The notes under the pieces are model-generated. The model was given only the letters and a program-made list of their open reading frames with translations. It was not told the DNA's origin and searched no databases. Made by a program: the position numbers and the translations under genes. DNA of 64,000 bases from Duganella guangzhouensis (lineage in GTDB: Bacteria; Pseudomonadota; Gammaproteobacteria; Burkholderiales; Burkholderiaceae_D). Location of the stretch: assembly GCF_009674535.1 (NCBI RefSeq), contig NZ_WKJK01000015.1:62001-126000 (forward strand), given 5' to 3'. Shown piece by piece: positions 23,424 to 33,619 of this stretch. Numbering within the stretch: position 1 is the stretch's first letter; the number at the start of each line of letters is the position of its first letter.

Positions 23424-26400
23424 TTATGCGACGCTGATCGCGCTCCTGCCGCCGGCCGAGGGCTGGACCAGGATTTTGGCCGAGATCCGCTCGGTCATCT
23501 CCTGCACGTGCGAGATAACGCCGACTTTGCGCCCCATGGCCTGCAGGCCGTCCAGCGCGTCCATGGCCACACGCAGGGTATCGGCATCGAGACTGCCGAA
23601 GCCTTCGTCGATGAACAGCGATTCGACCCGCACCCTGTTGGAGGACAGCGAGGCTAGTCCCAGCGCCAGTGCCAGCGACACCAGGAAGGATTCGCCACCG
23701 GACAGCGAGTGCACCGAGCGCATTTCGCCGCCCATGTCCTGGTCGCGCACCAGCAGCGCCAGGGATGGATTGGCGCTGTTCTGAATGCGCTCCAGCTGGT
23801 AGCGCCGCGACAGGTGGTTGAGGTGGGCGTTGGCGTAGCCCAGCAGGACGTCGAGCGTGAATTGCTGGGCGTAGTTGCGGAAGCGCTTGCCGTCGGCGGA
23901 GCCGATCAGGTCATCCATGCGCGCCCAGCGCTGGGCGATGGCTTCCTGCTGGTCGATTTCGGCCAGCATGGCGCTGGAGCGCCGGCGCTTGTCGTCGTCC
24001 TGCGCCAGCGCCAGTTGCAGGCTGGTGGCGTGGTCATTGGCGGTTTTGCGTTCGGCCAGCAGGGCGTTCAGCGCTTCGCTGACCAGGGTGATTGGTGATG
24101 GCTCCGGAGCCGGCGCGGGCACCTCGGGTGTCTCCGCCGGTGCGGCGGCGGACCACAGGTCGGCGGTTTGGGCGGCGGGAGCCTGCGTCGGCTCGGCCTT
24201 GTCGGCCGCTTCGTCGGCGTCGGCGGTGGACGCGCCGCGCGGCGGCGGGGCGGTCAGTTGATGCTGTTCGCGCTGGCGCTGGCGTTCTTGCAGCACGGTT
24301 GACGCCTGGTCGACGGCGCGCGCCAGTGCTTGCAGCGCGGCGCGTTCGGCGTCGATGTCGTCGGCCGAATGCGCCAGCAATGCGTGCAGCTGTTCCAGGT
24401 CGTGCAGGCCGGCTTCGGGCTGGCGCTGCTGGAATGCAGCCAGCCAGTCGGCGAGCCGCGCGGCGGCGGCGGTGGTAGCGGCCTGCAAGTCCGTCAGACG
24501 GCGGCTGGCCTGCGCCAGCGCTTCGTCGCAACGGATGCGGCGTTGCGATGCCTGCTGTGCGGCGTTCTGGCTGGCGGCGTGGCGTGCCTTGGCGGCGTCG
24601 ATGGCGGCTTGCAGCGCGGTTTCGACGTCGCGTACTTCCTTGCCGCCCCACATATCCATGCGCTGCTGCTGGCTGACTTTCACCGATGCGTCGACGCCAT
24701 TGAAGGCATCGCGCGCGGCGAGGGCGTCGTGGCCGGTGCGGGCCAGCGTATCTTCCAGCGCCTTGAGTTCGATCTCGAACGCGGCCAGGCCAGCGGCTCG
24801 CTCGTCATATGCGGTGCGGTACGCCAGCCATTGCTTGCTCTCGGCCTGACGCGCCTCGTAGAAGCGCGCCGGGCCGGATCTCCAGTCTTCCTTCCATTCC
24901 TCGCTCGGGATCTCGCCACCACTGAAGGCGGCGTCCAGATCGGACAGCAGGGCGCTCAGCGCGAGCGCGACTTCGATGCGCTGGTCTTCCAGCCCTTTGT
25001 ACTGCGCGTTGGCCTCGGCCAGCGCGGTGCGGGCAGCGGCGGCCACCGTCTGCAAGCGCGTGTGCTCGGCAGCAGCACGGTCATATGCGGCTTGCGCCTG
25101 ATCGCGCGCGGTGCGGGCCGCGTGCAATGCGCGTTGCTGCTGGTCGATCGTCTGCAGGCCGTGCTGCGTCTCGTTCAACTGTTCGGCAAACCATGCGCCG
25201 CGCTCCGCCTCCGCCGGCAGCGTGGCGCCTGCGACCAGTGGATGCGCCGACCATGCGGCGGTCACGCGTTCCAACGTCTGCTGCACCGTGCGCTGCTCGA
25301 TGGCGAGCACGTTCAACTGTTCGACGCTGGTTTGCGCGCTGGCGCGTTGCGCCGCCTGCTGGTTGACGTTGGCCTCCATCTGCTGGCGGCAGCGCTGCAC
25401 GTCGCCCTGGAACTCGCGCAGCATCGATTGCAGGCTATCGTCGGCATGACGGTAGGGATGTTCCAGTGCGCCGCACACCGGGCAGGGCGTGTGATCTTCC
25501 AGTGACTGGCGCAGCGTTTCCACGCTGACCGCGCACGCGGCTTCGGCCAGCTTGAGCGAACGCTCGGCCTGCGAGAATGCCGCCATGATGGCGATGCCTT
25601 CCTGCTGCGCCGCAGCCAATTGCGCTTCGGCGTTGGACATGGTCTGGCGCAGCTGCACCGACTGTGCTTCGATTTGCGCGTGACGCGCTTGCCGCGCCTC
25701 CAGCTCCAGCCAGATTTTCTCTGCACCGGCCAGCAGGTCGCGCCGCTGTTCCAGGCGGCCGCGCGATGCCTGCAGCTGTTCGGGATCGTAGGCCGCCATG
25801 GTCTGCGTCGCCTGTTGGCGTTGCTGCTCCAGCGATTGCAGCGCGTTGGCGGCGTTGGCCAATTTGGTGCTGGCGTCGGCTTCTTCCTCGCGATGCGTCT
25901 GCGCGTTGCGCTGCAGTCGAGACAGACCGGAGGTCAGCCGCTCGGCCACTGCGGCTTGCTGGCCGGCCTGCACGAACAGCACATCCCAGCGCTCCCATTG
26001 CAGTGCCAGCGCCTTCCAGTGCTTGTGCTGCTGCAGCCAGGCGATGCCGTTCTGCTGTTGCGTCGCCAGGCGCGCTTGTTCATTTTGACGCGTTTGCAGC
26101 GCGGCCTTGGCGACAGCGTCTGCCTGCTCGGCTTTCTCGCACGCGGCGGCGGCATGGCGCCAGGCTGGTAGCATCGTCTCGATGCGCGCGTCCAGCGCTT
26201 TGGCCAAGTCCAGCTGCGGCGCAGCGGCGCGTTGCGCGGTTTCGGCATCTAGCTGACTGGTGGCGGCTTGCGCCATCGCGGCGTTGGCCTGTTCCAGCGC
26301 TTGAGCGGACTGCTGCACTTCCTGCGTGCTGGCGACGATCGTTGCTTGCGTGGCGGCGATGTCGGCATCGATGCGGCGGATATCGTCGGCCAGCGGGCGC

Positions 26401-27323
26401 GCTGGCTGCACCGCGTCGATGCGCGCCAACGCGGCATGGCGTGGCGCTGCCGCCGCCACTTCGGCTTGTGCGCGCTGCAGTGCTTCCTGTGCCGCCAACT
26501 GCTCCTGTTGCAGGCGCTCGGCTTGCTGGTGCCAGCGCAGTTCCTGCTCCAGTTCCGCCTTTTGCTGATCGAGCGTCTGCAATGCGACGCTGGCGTCATG
26601 GTTCTTTGCTTCCAGCTCGGCGCGTTGCTCGCTGTTGAAAGGCTTCTGGTCCGCCAGCCGCGCGTTCAGTTTTTGCAGCGCCGCCTGTTCCAGCTTGTTG
26701 CGCTCAAACGCGCGCACCGAAATTTCGGAGTAGATGGTGCTGCCGGTCAGCGTCTCCAGCAGCTCGCCGCGCTCATTGTCCTCGGCCTTGAGGAAAGCCG
26801 AGAATTCGTTCTGCGCCAGCAGCACCGCGCGCGTGAACTGTTCAAACGACAGCCCGATGCGCTTCTCGATTTCCGCCTTGACTTCGGTCTTGGTGCTGCC
26901 TACCGGCTGTTCGGTCGGCAGCATCAATAGCGACATGGTGGTCGGCTGCAAAGCGCCTTCCGCCTTGGTGCGGGCGCGCCGCACGTTCCAGCGCGATCGA
27001 TAGCGGGCGCCGTCGCTGCCGACGAATTCCACTTCCGCATAGCCCTCGGCCGTGCCCCGGCGCAGCAGCGTGCGCGGATCTTGCGTGGACACGGTCTCGT
27101 TGCCGACATCGGCCAGGTAGTTGCGGCCGGCCACGCGCAGCAGGCGCGGAGTGGCGTCGTACAGGGCCAGGCACAGTGCGTCCAGCAGCGTGCTCTTGCC
27201 GGCGCCGGTCGGACCGCTAATGGCGAACAGGCCGGTCGAGGCCAGCGGTTCGCTCTCGAAGTCGACGCTGAATTCGTCGGCCAGCGAGGCCAGGTTTTTA
27301 CCGCGAATTTTCAGGATTCTCAT
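23424..27323 (-). CDS. sbcC: DNA repair exonuclease subunit SbcC
   Basis: A 1299-residue SMC-like ATPase. Walker A GPTGAGKSTLLDAL is at 37-50; Glu/Gln-rich coiled coils fill most of the middle. The zinc hook CPVC (Cys614, Cys617) joins two molecules. The C-terminal lobe has the ABC signature LSGGESFLVSLALALG and Walker B LFIDEGFGSLD. With SbcD it forms the SbcCD (Rad50-Mre11 type) nuclease that cuts hairpins and protein-blocked DNA ends. A Pro/Ala-rich insert (about residues 1030-1080, with repeated AETPEVPAPAPEP) lies in the second coiled coil. Its ATG overlaps the sbcD stop by 4 bp. Confidence 0.96.
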   Translation of the reverse strand: MRILKIRGKNLASLADEFSVDFESEPLASTGLFAISGPTGAGKSTLLDALCLALYDATPRLLRVAGRNYLADVGNETVSTQDPRTLLRRGTAEGYAEVEFVGSDGARYRSRWNVRRARTKAEGALQPTTMSLLMLPTEQPVGSTKTEVKAEIEKRIGLSFEQFTRAVLLAQNEFSAFLKAEDNERGELLETLTGSTIYSEISVRAFERNKLEQAALQKLNARLADQKPFNSEQRAELEAKNHDASVALQTLDQQKAELEQELRWHQQAERLQQEQLAAQEALQRAQAEVAAAAPRHAALARIDAVQPARPLADDIRRIDADIAATQATIVASTQEVQQSAQALEQANAAMAQAATSQLDAETAQRAAAPQLDLAKALDARIETMLPAWRHAAAACEKAEQADAVAKAALQTRQNEQARLATQQQNGIAWLQQHKHWKALALQWERWDVLFVQAGQQAAVAERLTSGLSRLQRNAQTHREEEADASTKLANAANALQSLEQQRQQATQTMAAYDPEQLQASRGRLEQRRDLLAGAEKIWLELEARQARHAQIEAQSVQLRQTMSNAEAQLAAAQQEGIAIMAAFSQAERSLKLAEAACAVSVETLRQSLEDHTPCPVCGALEHPYRHADDSLQSMLREFQGDVQRCRQQMEANVNQQAAQRASAQTSVEQLNVLAIEQRTVQQTLERVTAAWSAHPLVAGATLPAEAERGAWFAEQLNETQHGLQTIDQQQRALHAARTARDQAQAAYDRAAAEHTRLQTVAAAARTALAEANAQYKGLEDQRIEVALALSALLSDLDAAFSGGEIPSEEWKEDWRSGPARFYEARQAESKQWLAYRTAYDERAAGLAAFEIELKALEDTLARTGHDALAARDAFNGVDASVKVSQQQRMDMWGGKEVRDVETALQAAIDAAKARHAASQNAAQQASQRRIRCDEALAQASRRLTDLQAATTAAAARLADWLAAFQQRQPEAGLHDLEQLHALLAHSADDIDAERAALQALARAVDQASTVLQERQRQREQHQLTAPPPRGASTADADEAADKAEPTQAPAAQTADLWSAAAPAETPEVPAPAPEPSPITLVSEALNALLAERKTANDHATSLQLALAQDDDKRRRSSAMLAEIDQQEAIAQRWARMDDLIGSADGKRFRNYAQQFTLDVLLGYANAHLNHLSRRYQLERIQNSANPSLALLVRDQDMGGEMRSVHSLSGGESFLVSLALALGLASLSSNRVRVESLFIDEGFGSLDADTLRVAMDALDGLQAMGRKVGVISHVQEMTERISAKILVQPSAGGRSAISVA

Positions 27324-28546
27324 GGCAGCATCAACTCCGCAAACGCGCTCAGTTGATCGGCCGGTGCTTCATTGCCGAAGCGCTGTTGGTACAGTTGCCT
27401 GAAAATGTCATCGGGCTTGAGTTTTTCCAGTTGGTCCAGCGTCATCACTTCCTGATCGATGGTCGAGTTGCGGGCGGCGGTCGAGGTTTCGATTTTGGCC
27501 AGTCGCACTGGCTTGCCGTCCAGCGCCGTCTCGATGCGTGCGCGCAGACCGGGTTCCGGCTGCTCCAGCAGCACGCGCACTTCCAGATACGGCTGCTGCT
27601 CGGCCGGCGCTTCCGCCGGCGCCAATGCCGCCAGTTCTTCCAGCACCTGCGTCAGCGGCGCTGGTTTGGAGGGAACGCGCAGCAGTTCGACCGCGCGCGG
27701 CACCGGCAGCGACACGATCTCACGCACGTTGGCGCCTTCAAGGTCGATGCGCAGGATCTGGTGCGCGTAATTCACCTCCGCGAACGACAGCGGCAGCGGG
27801 CTGCCGCAATAACGGATGTGCTGTTGCTGACCGACCTGTTGCGCCAGATGCAGATGGCCCAGCGCCGCGTAGGCGATGGCCGGATCGAAAATCCCGGCTG
27901 GCAGCATTTCGGTGCCACCGATGACGATGCGGCGCTCGGAATCGCTGGACATCTGCCCATCCACCATATGGCAATGGCCCATGGCGACGATGGCCTGGCC
28001 GTCCTGGCGCTGCGCGGCGGCCAGTTCGAACGCCTGTTTATAGAGCAGCGCGATGCCGGCCAGGTAGGGATCGACGCCTTCCGCCGCCTCCACGCGCGGC
28101 ACATCGCCGGGACGCAGGAAGGGTACGGCCAGGCACCACGCCTCCACCGCGCCAGTGCGGCCGGTCAGCGGCAGCACCAGCGATGCCACATCCACCTCGC
28201 CATCGGCGTTGCGCTGGGCGGCGCCGATCACGCGCGTGCCGTGCGCTTCCAGCAGTGGGCCGGGTGCATCCAGCCGGCCCGGCGAATCATGGTTGCCGGC
28301 GATGACGATCAAATTCAGATGCGGCGCACGCTCCTTGGCCAGCCGCAGAAAACGGTACAACTGCTTTTGCGATGCCGCCGAAGGGTTGGCGTTGTCGTAA
28401 ACGTCGCCGGCGATCAGCAGCACGTCGGCCTGTTCTGCGACGATGGTGTCGAGCAGCCAGTCGAGGAAGCGCTGGTGTTCGTAATGGCGCTCAAAATTGT
28501 GTAGGGATTGGCCGAGATGCCAGTCGGAGGTATGCAGCAAACGCAT
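27320..28546 (-). CDS. sbcD: DNA repair exonuclease subunit SbcD
   Basis: A 408-residue calcineurin-type nuclease. Metal-binding motifs in order: TSDWHLGQ (N-terminus), IAGDVYDN, VIAGNHDSPGRL, the GHCHM motif and GHLHLAQQ. The C-terminal part is the SbcD cap and SbcC-binding region. It is the first gene of the sbcDC pair; the downstream sbcC start overlaps its stop by 4 bp. Cytoplasmic. Confidence 0.96.
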   Translation of the reverse strand: MRLLHTSDWHLGQSLHNFERHYEHQRFLDWLLDTIVAEQADVLLIAGDVYDNANPSAASQKQLYRFLRLAKERAPHLNLIVIAGNHDSPGRLDAPGPLLEAHGTRVIGAAQRNADGEVDVASLVLPLTGRTGAVEAWCLAVPFLRPGDVPRVEAAEGVDPYLAGIALLYKQAFELAAAQRQDGQAIVAMGHCHMVDGQMSSDSERRIVIGGTEMLPAGIFDPAIAYAALGHLHLAQQVGQQQHIRYCGSPLPLSFAEVNYAHQILRIDLEGANVREIVSLPVPRAVELLRVPSKPAPLTQVLEELAALAPAEAPAEQQPYLEVRVLLEQPEPGLRARIETALDGKPVRLAKIETSTAARNSTIDQEVMTLDQLEKLKPDDIFRQLYQQRFGNEAPADQLSAFAELMLP

Positions 28547-28611
28547 GTAAAGTGGGTCGAAACAGCCGGAAAGCGCTCAATATAGCGCAAGACGGCGCCG
28601 GCCGAGTTGAT

Positions 28612-31263
28612 TTATGCCGCGTTGCTGGTTGGTTGCGCCAGCGCCGGGCCGGCGCGGAAGGTGTTGCGGCCGGCCTGTTTGGCCTCGTACAGCAGGATAT
28701 CGGCGCGGTTCAGCAGCTCGGCCGGGCTGATATCCTCGTTGCGGTAGAAGGTCAGGCCGATGCTGGTGGAGATTGAGACCACGGTGCCATCGAGGTCGAA
28801 ATCGGCCTGCATCGCGGCCACGATCTTGGCCGCCAGCGCGTTGGCGTCGTCGATGCGGTGGATGCGCTCCATGATGATGGTGAACTCGTCGCCACCCAGG
28901 CGGGCGATGGTGTCGCTGGCGCGCATGGTGTGGGTCAGGCGCGCCGAAAAGGCTTTCAGCAGGGCGTCGCCGACGGCGTGGCCGAAGGTGTCGTTGACTG
29001 GCTTGAAGCGGTCGATGTCCATATACATCACCGCCATCAGATTGCCGTTGGCGCGAGCGGCGGTCATGGTGTCGTGCAGTTTTTGCAGGAAGCCGGCGCG
29101 GTTGGTCAGGCCGGTCAGCGCGTCCACCTGCGACAGCCGCAACAGCCGCAGTTTCTCGCGCTTTTGCACCGTGACGTCCTGGCGCATGACGTGGAAGCCG
29201 ATCACCCGTTCGCCATCTTCGTCCATCTGCGGGATGTAGACCACTTCGTAGGTGCGCTCGGTGATGTCGCTGGTGTCGTCTTCCTCAAAGGTCAGGGTTT
29301 CACCGGCCAGCGCGCGCAGCACATAGGGTTCGAGGAAGGCATGGCGCTCCTCGCCCATGGTGTCGCGGATGGTGCGACCCAGCACCGTGGTGCCGGTGCG
29401 GTTGAATTCCCGTTCGTAGGCCAGGTTATGGAAGCGGTAGACCTGGCCGGCGTCGATATAGGCCACCATGGCCGGCAGCGTGTCGGCAATGGTGCGCAGC
29501 CGCGACTCGCTTTCGCGCAGCGCCATCACCGATTTGCGGATGTGGGTGATGTCGTCCACCGTGCCGACGTAGCCGTACATTTCGCCGTCCACCACCATGG
29601 CGGCGATTTTGAACGCGACCCAGACCATCATGCCGTCCGGGTGCACGCAGCGCAGCGTATCCTGATACGGCACGCGGGTTTCCTTTACTTGCGCCAGCGC
29701 GGTTTTCAGCATCGGACGGTCGTGTGGATGGATCGCGCGCAGCCAGGCGTCGCCCAGCGCTTCCTCGCGGCTCAAGCCCGTAATCAGTTCGAAAGTGCGG
29801 TTGACGTAGGTGCAGCGGCCCTCGGCGTCGGCGCGCAGCAGCCCAAGCGGCGAGGCGTCGTTGACGGCGGCGAGTTCGGCCTGGTTCTGGCGTACCGCCA
29901 GTTCGGTTTCCTTGCGCTCGGTGATGTCCCGCACCGTGACCGCGACGCCATCGGTGATCGGCACAATCTGGTGGTGCAGCCAATGGACGTCGCGGTTGGG
30001 CAGGAAATCGACTTCGACTTCTTCCGCCACCGGCTGGCGCGACTCCAGCACATGACGGAATTGTTCGACCAGACCCTTGGAGTGCAGCTCCGGCATGACT
30101 TCGATCAGGCGCTTGCCCTTGATGTCGGCGCTGCGGTAGCCCATCAGCTGGGCCGCGCGTTCATTCAGGTCGGCGATGGTGAAGTCGAGGATCTCGCGCC
30201 GCGCGCCGCGCATGCGGCAGGCTTGCAGCAGAAATACCGAATCCAGGCTGGCTTCGGAGGCGGCACGCAGCATCAGTTGGGCCTCGATCACCATGCTGGC
30301 GCTGCGCCGCAGTCGGTGCGCCTGCTGCACCAGCAGGTAGACGAATAGCAGCACCAGCGCCGAAGCCACGCTGGCGGCGCCGTAATACATATTGCGGCGG
30401 TGGACAAAGCCGGCCATGGCGGTATCGTAGGGATTGCCGACCACCGCCATCAGCAGGAAGCGCGGCAGCTCGGCATAGCCATAAATGCGTTCGGTGGCGT
30501 CGAACGGACGCTTGAGCAGCAGTTCCTCGGCCAGCCGTGGCCCGCTCGGCAGCGCGGCGTTGAAGTCGATGCTGTCGCTGATGATGACCTGGTCGTTCAC
30601 GCGCCCGGCCGACATGCCGTTTTCGCGGCTGATCAGCATGACGGCGCCGCCGGGATCGACGCTCAGACGGTCGTAGTCCTCGACGAAGTAGGCTGGATCG
30701 ATCATCATCACCATCACCCCGGCGAAGCTGCCATCGGCGTGGTTCAGCCGGCGCGTCAGCTGGATTTGCCATTTCTTGGTACGGCTGTCGACCACCGGCG
30801 TCGACACCAGCACGCTGTCGGTCGCGGTGCGGGCGTGACGCAGAAAGACCTGATGCTGCTTCATATCGGGCGCGAAGTAGCCGTTGATGCTGTCGACGAT
30901 ATTGCCGTCGCGGTCGAGGATGGCCATCGGCAGATCCAGCTTGGTCGGCAACAGCGAATCGAGCAGGCCGTTTTTGCGACTGAATTCCGCCAGCCGCAGC
31001 GCGCCGCCGCTTTCCTCGAACTTGAGGCGGAACAGCTGGGTGGCGTGGTCGGTCTGTACTAATAAATGGTTGGTGTGCTCGGCCAGCGTGCGCGCCAGCG
31101 ACTGACTGTGCAGCGCGGCCTCGTAACGCGCGGTTTGTTTTTCCTGCCGCACCTGGTAGGCCACCGCGAGCCACGTAAAGACGAGCAAAGCCAGGCCGAA
31201 GGCGGGCAGCAGTATCGCGCGGTACAGTCGGCGGAAAAAATCCTGCATCAATCGATGATCCAA
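28612..31263 (-). CDS. Membrane diguanylate cyclase with PAS domains
   Basis: An 883-residue sensor-enzyme. A membrane helix near residues 15-35 (ILLPAFGLALLVFTWLAVAY) precedes a periplasmic Cache-like region, and a second helix (AASVASALVLLFVYLLVQQ) returns to the cytoplasm. Three PAS regions follow (for example GLLRADAEGRCTYVNRTFEL and MVAYIDAGQVYRFHNLAYE). The GGDEF domain is intact (GGDEF at 790-794), with the inhibitory RxxD (RASD) placed five residues before it, so product inhibition is likely. No EAL domain. It should make cyclic di-GMP in response to a periplasmic or redox signal. Starts 65 bp after the divergent end of sbcD... it is upstream on the same strand, separately read. Confidence 0.92.
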   Translation of the reverse strand: MDHRLMQDFFRRLYRAILLPAFGLALLVFTWLAVAYQVRQEKQTARYEAALHSQSLARTLAEHTNHLLVQTDHATQLFRLKFEESGGALRLAEFSRKNGLLDSLLPTKLDLPMAILDRDGNIVDSINGYFAPDMKQHQVFLRHARTATDSVLVSTPVVDSRTKKWQIQLTRRLNHADGSFAGVMVMMIDPAYFVEDYDRLSVDPGGAVMLISRENGMSAGRVNDQVIISDSIDFNAALPSGPRLAEELLLKRPFDATERIYGYAELPRFLLMAVVGNPYDTAMAGFVHRRNMYYGAASVASALVLLFVYLLVQQAHRLRRSASMVIEAQLMLRAASEASLDSVFLLQACRMRGARREILDFTIADLNERAAQLMGYRSADIKGKRLIEVMPELHSKGLVEQFRHVLESRQPVAEEVEVDFLPNRDVHWLHHQIVPITDGVAVTVRDITERKETELAVRQNQAELAAVNDASPLGLLRADAEGRCTYVNRTFELITGLSREEALGDAWLRAIHPHDRPMLKTALAQVKETRVPYQDTLRCVHPDGMMVWVAFKIAAMVVDGEMYGYVGTVDDITHIRKSVMALRESESRLRTIADTLPAMVAYIDAGQVYRFHNLAYEREFNRTGTTVLGRTIRDTMGEERHAFLEPYVLRALAGETLTFEEDDTSDITERTYEVVYIPQMDEDGERVIGFHVMRQDVTVQKREKLRLLRLSQVDALTGLTNRAGFLQKLHDTMTAARANGNLMAVMYMDIDRFKPVNDTFGHAVGDALLKAFSARLTHTMRASDTIARLGGDEFTIIMERIHRIDDANALAAKIVAAMQADFDLDGTVVSISTSIGLTFYRNEDISPAELLNRADILLYEAKQAGRNTFRAGPALAQPTSNAA

Positions 31264-31379
31264 GTCGGAAGCTGGTGCAGTTATTCTGCACGGAAATATC
31301 CGTTTTGGCGCGGGTTTGCAGGATAGGGCGCGAAAAAAACCACAGCCGGAATACAGGCAATGTTGATTTCTTGATTAGA

Positions 31380-32630
31380 ATGGCGGGCATGACCGAACTG
31401 ATATTAAGCCTGCCCGCCGCGCGCGCGCTGCATCTGGCGGCGCAGGGACTGCTGCAGCCGCGCCGCCGCAAGGCGCGCCAGCCCGACCTGCTGGCCGCGA
31501 TCCGGCAGATGGGCGTGCTGCAAATCGACACCATCCACGTGGTGGCGCGCAGCCCTTATCTGGTGCTGTGGAGTCGCTTGGGCGACTACCCGCAGTCCTG
31601 GCTGGAGCAGGCTTTGGCGGCCGGCGAGCTGTTTGAATACTGGGCACACGAAGCCTGTTTCGTGCCGGTTGAGGATTACGGCCTGTATCGGCACCGCATG
31701 CTGGACCCGGAGGCGATGGGCTGGAAGTATTCGGCCAACTGGATGAAGGAGCGGCGCGCCGATGTTGAAGCGGTGCTGGAGCATATCCGCATCAACGGTC
31801 CTACGCGTTCGTCGGACTTTGAACGCACCGACGGCCAGGCCGGCGGCTGGTGGAGCTGGAAGCCGGAGAAGCGCTCGCTGGAAGTGCTGTTCACCACCGG
31901 CGCGCTGATGATCGCCGCGCGCCACAATTTTCAACGCATCTACGACCTGGCCGAGCGCGTGCTGCCGCACTGGGACGACAGCCAGCTTCCGCCGCTGGAA
32001 GCGGTGCGGCGCGAGCTGGTGCTGAAGGCGGTGAAGGCTATGGGCTGCGCGCGCGGCGCCTGGATCAGCGACTACTTCCGCACGCGGCCACCACGTCTCG
32101 ACCCCGAGGAACTGGTGGAGCAGGGCGCCTTGCTGCGCGCTTGGGTGGAAGACTGGGATGATCCGATCTACATCCATCCCGATCACGCGCAACTGCTGGA
32201 AGACGCCGCCGCCGGCGCGTTGGCACCGACGCTGACCACCATTTTGTCGCCGTTCGACCCGGTGGTATGGGACCGACGCCGTGCGCTGGAACTGTTCAAC
32301 TTCGACTACCGGCTGGAATGCTACACGCCGGCCGACAAGCGCAAATACGGCTACTTCACGCTGCCTATCCTGCGGCGCGGCGCGCTGGTGGGCCGGGTCG
32401 ACGCCAAGGCGCACCGGCGCGAGGGCGTGTTCGAACTGAAGTCGCTGGTGCTGGAGCCATCGGCCCGCGTCAGCGAGCGCTTCACGCGCGACATCGCCGG
32501 CGCGCTGCAACGCCTGGCCGACTGGCACGCCTGCCCGCGCGTGCAGATCACGCAGGCCATGCCGGCAGACTTCGGCCGCCAGTTGCAGGCCGCGCTGGAT
32601 GCCGCCGCATCGCAACAGGAGGCCGCATGA
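31380..32630 (+). CDS. YcaQ-like DNA glycosylase (winged helix, HTH_42)
   Basis: A 416-residue protein, near the 410 of E. coli YcaQ; ATGs at 31380 and 31389 are both possible starts, without a strong ribosome site. The family opening ARALHLAAQGL is followed by MGVLQIDTIHVVARSPYLVLWSRLG; its Gln-Ile-Asp is the QxD catalytic motif of the YcaQ-like group, which unhook interstrand crosslinks. EYWAHEACFVP, GWWSWKPEKRSLEVLF and ILSPFDPVVWDR are further conserved blocks. First gene of a tight operon: its stop overlaps the next start by 4 bp. Confidence 0.9.
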   Translation: MAGMTELILSLPAARALHLAAQGLLQPRRRKARQPDLLAAIRQMGVLQIDTIHVVARSPYLVLWSRLGDYPQSWLEQALAAGELFEYWAHEACFVPVEDYGLYRHRMLDPEAMGWKYSANWMKERRADVEAVLEHIRINGPTRSSDFERTDGQAGGWWSWKPEKRSLEVLFTTGALMIAARHNFQRIYDLAERVLPHWDDSQLPPLEAVRRELVLKAVKAMGCARGAWISDYFRTRPPRLDPEELVEQGALLRAWVEDWDDPIYIHPDHAQLLEDAAAGALAPTLTTILSPFDPVVWDRRRALELFNFDYRLECYTPADKRKYGYFTLPILRRGALVGRVDAKAHRREGVFELKSLVLEPSARVSERFTRDIAGALQRLADWHACPRVQITQAMPADFGRQLQAALDAAASQQEAA

Positions 32631-33616
32631 CCTTGCCCGCCGCTCCCGCCAGCCTGCTGGGCGCCGACGGCCAGCCGCTGTTTGGCCGCTACGCCGGCCA
32701 GGTCGGCGACATCGACTGGAGCCATCTGGCCAAGCCGTTCGCGCGCAACGCGTTGTGGCGGCGCTTTCACCACAAGCGCTGGCATTATGTGGCGCTGTGC
32801 ACGGAACAGGTGTTTGCCGCCGTCGCCATCGTCGATCTGGGCTGGATCAGCAGCGTGTTCGCCTATGCCTTCGACCGCAACGACGAGGACATGTTGGCCA
32901 ACTTCTCGCAGGAGGGCGTGCCGCTGCTGTCGGCGCGGCTGGCCAACCATGCCGGCGCCTCCAGCCGCTTCAAGGCGCGCAACTGCCACATCGCGGTCGA
33001 CGCGATTGGCGACGGCAGCTATCAACTGACGCTGCAGAGCGACTATCTGGAAATCGACGCCAGCTTCGGCCCCGGTCCCTCGCCGCTGCTGCTGGCCAGT
33101 GGCCCGATCGATCGCGGTTCGGTGCACGCCACGCAGAAATCGTCCGCCATGCCGCTGCGCGGCGAGTTGCGCACCTGGCGCGAGGAGTACAAACTGGATG
33201 GCGGCATCGCCAGCTTCGATTATTCCAACGGTCTGCTGGCGCGTAACACCGACTGGCGTTGGGCCTCGGGCCACAATCTGGAGCTGGGCTTCAATCTGCA
33301 GGCCGGCTACTTCGGCGCCAACGAAAACGCGCTGTGGCTGGACGGCGACCTGATCGCGCTGGGGCCGGCGCACTTCCTGTACGATAAAAAAGATCCGCTG
33401 TCGCAGTGGCACATCTTCACCGAGGACGATATGCTGGACTTGATTTTCACACCCGAAGGCGCGCGCCGCGACAACAAGAAAATGATGGTGGCGGCCAGCC
33501 GCTATCTGCAGCCGATCGGCACCTTCAGCGGCTGGGTGCGCGCCGCGCCGGATCAGCCCAAACGCATGGTGACGCGGCTGATGGGCGTGACCGAAGACCA
33601 CTCCTCGCGCTGGTGA
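32627..33616 (+). CDS. DUF2804 family protein
   Basis: A 329-residue DUF2804 protein; the start at 32627 overlaps the glycosylase stop (ATGA). Strand-rich with many Trp: WRRFHHKRWHYVAL, AIVDLGWISSVFAYAFD, SFDYSNGLLARNTDWRWASG and the WHIFTEDDMLDLIFTPEG block are typical. The fold is a large beta-sandwich in the lipocalin-like group. Function is unknown; the family is often found beside acyl-CoA or lipid genes. No signal peptide. It is followed 3 bp later by the PatZ-like gene. Confidence 0.85.
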   Translation: MTLPAAPASLLGADGQPLFGRYAGQVGDIDWSHLAKPFARNALWRRFHHKRWHYVALCTEQVFAAVAIVDLGWISSVFAYAFDRNDEDMLANFSQEGVPLLSARLANHAGASSRFKARNCHIAVDAIGDGSYQLTLQSDYLEIDASFGPGPSPLLLASGPIDRGSVHATQKSSAMPLRGELRTWREEYKLDGGIASFDYSNGLLARNTDWRWASGHNLELGFNLQAGYFGANENALWLDGDLIALGPAHFLYDKKDPLSQWHIFTEDDMLDLIFTPEGARRDNKKMMVAASRYLQPIGTFSGWVRAAPDQPKRMVTRLMGVTEDHSSRW

Positions 33617-33619
33617 ACC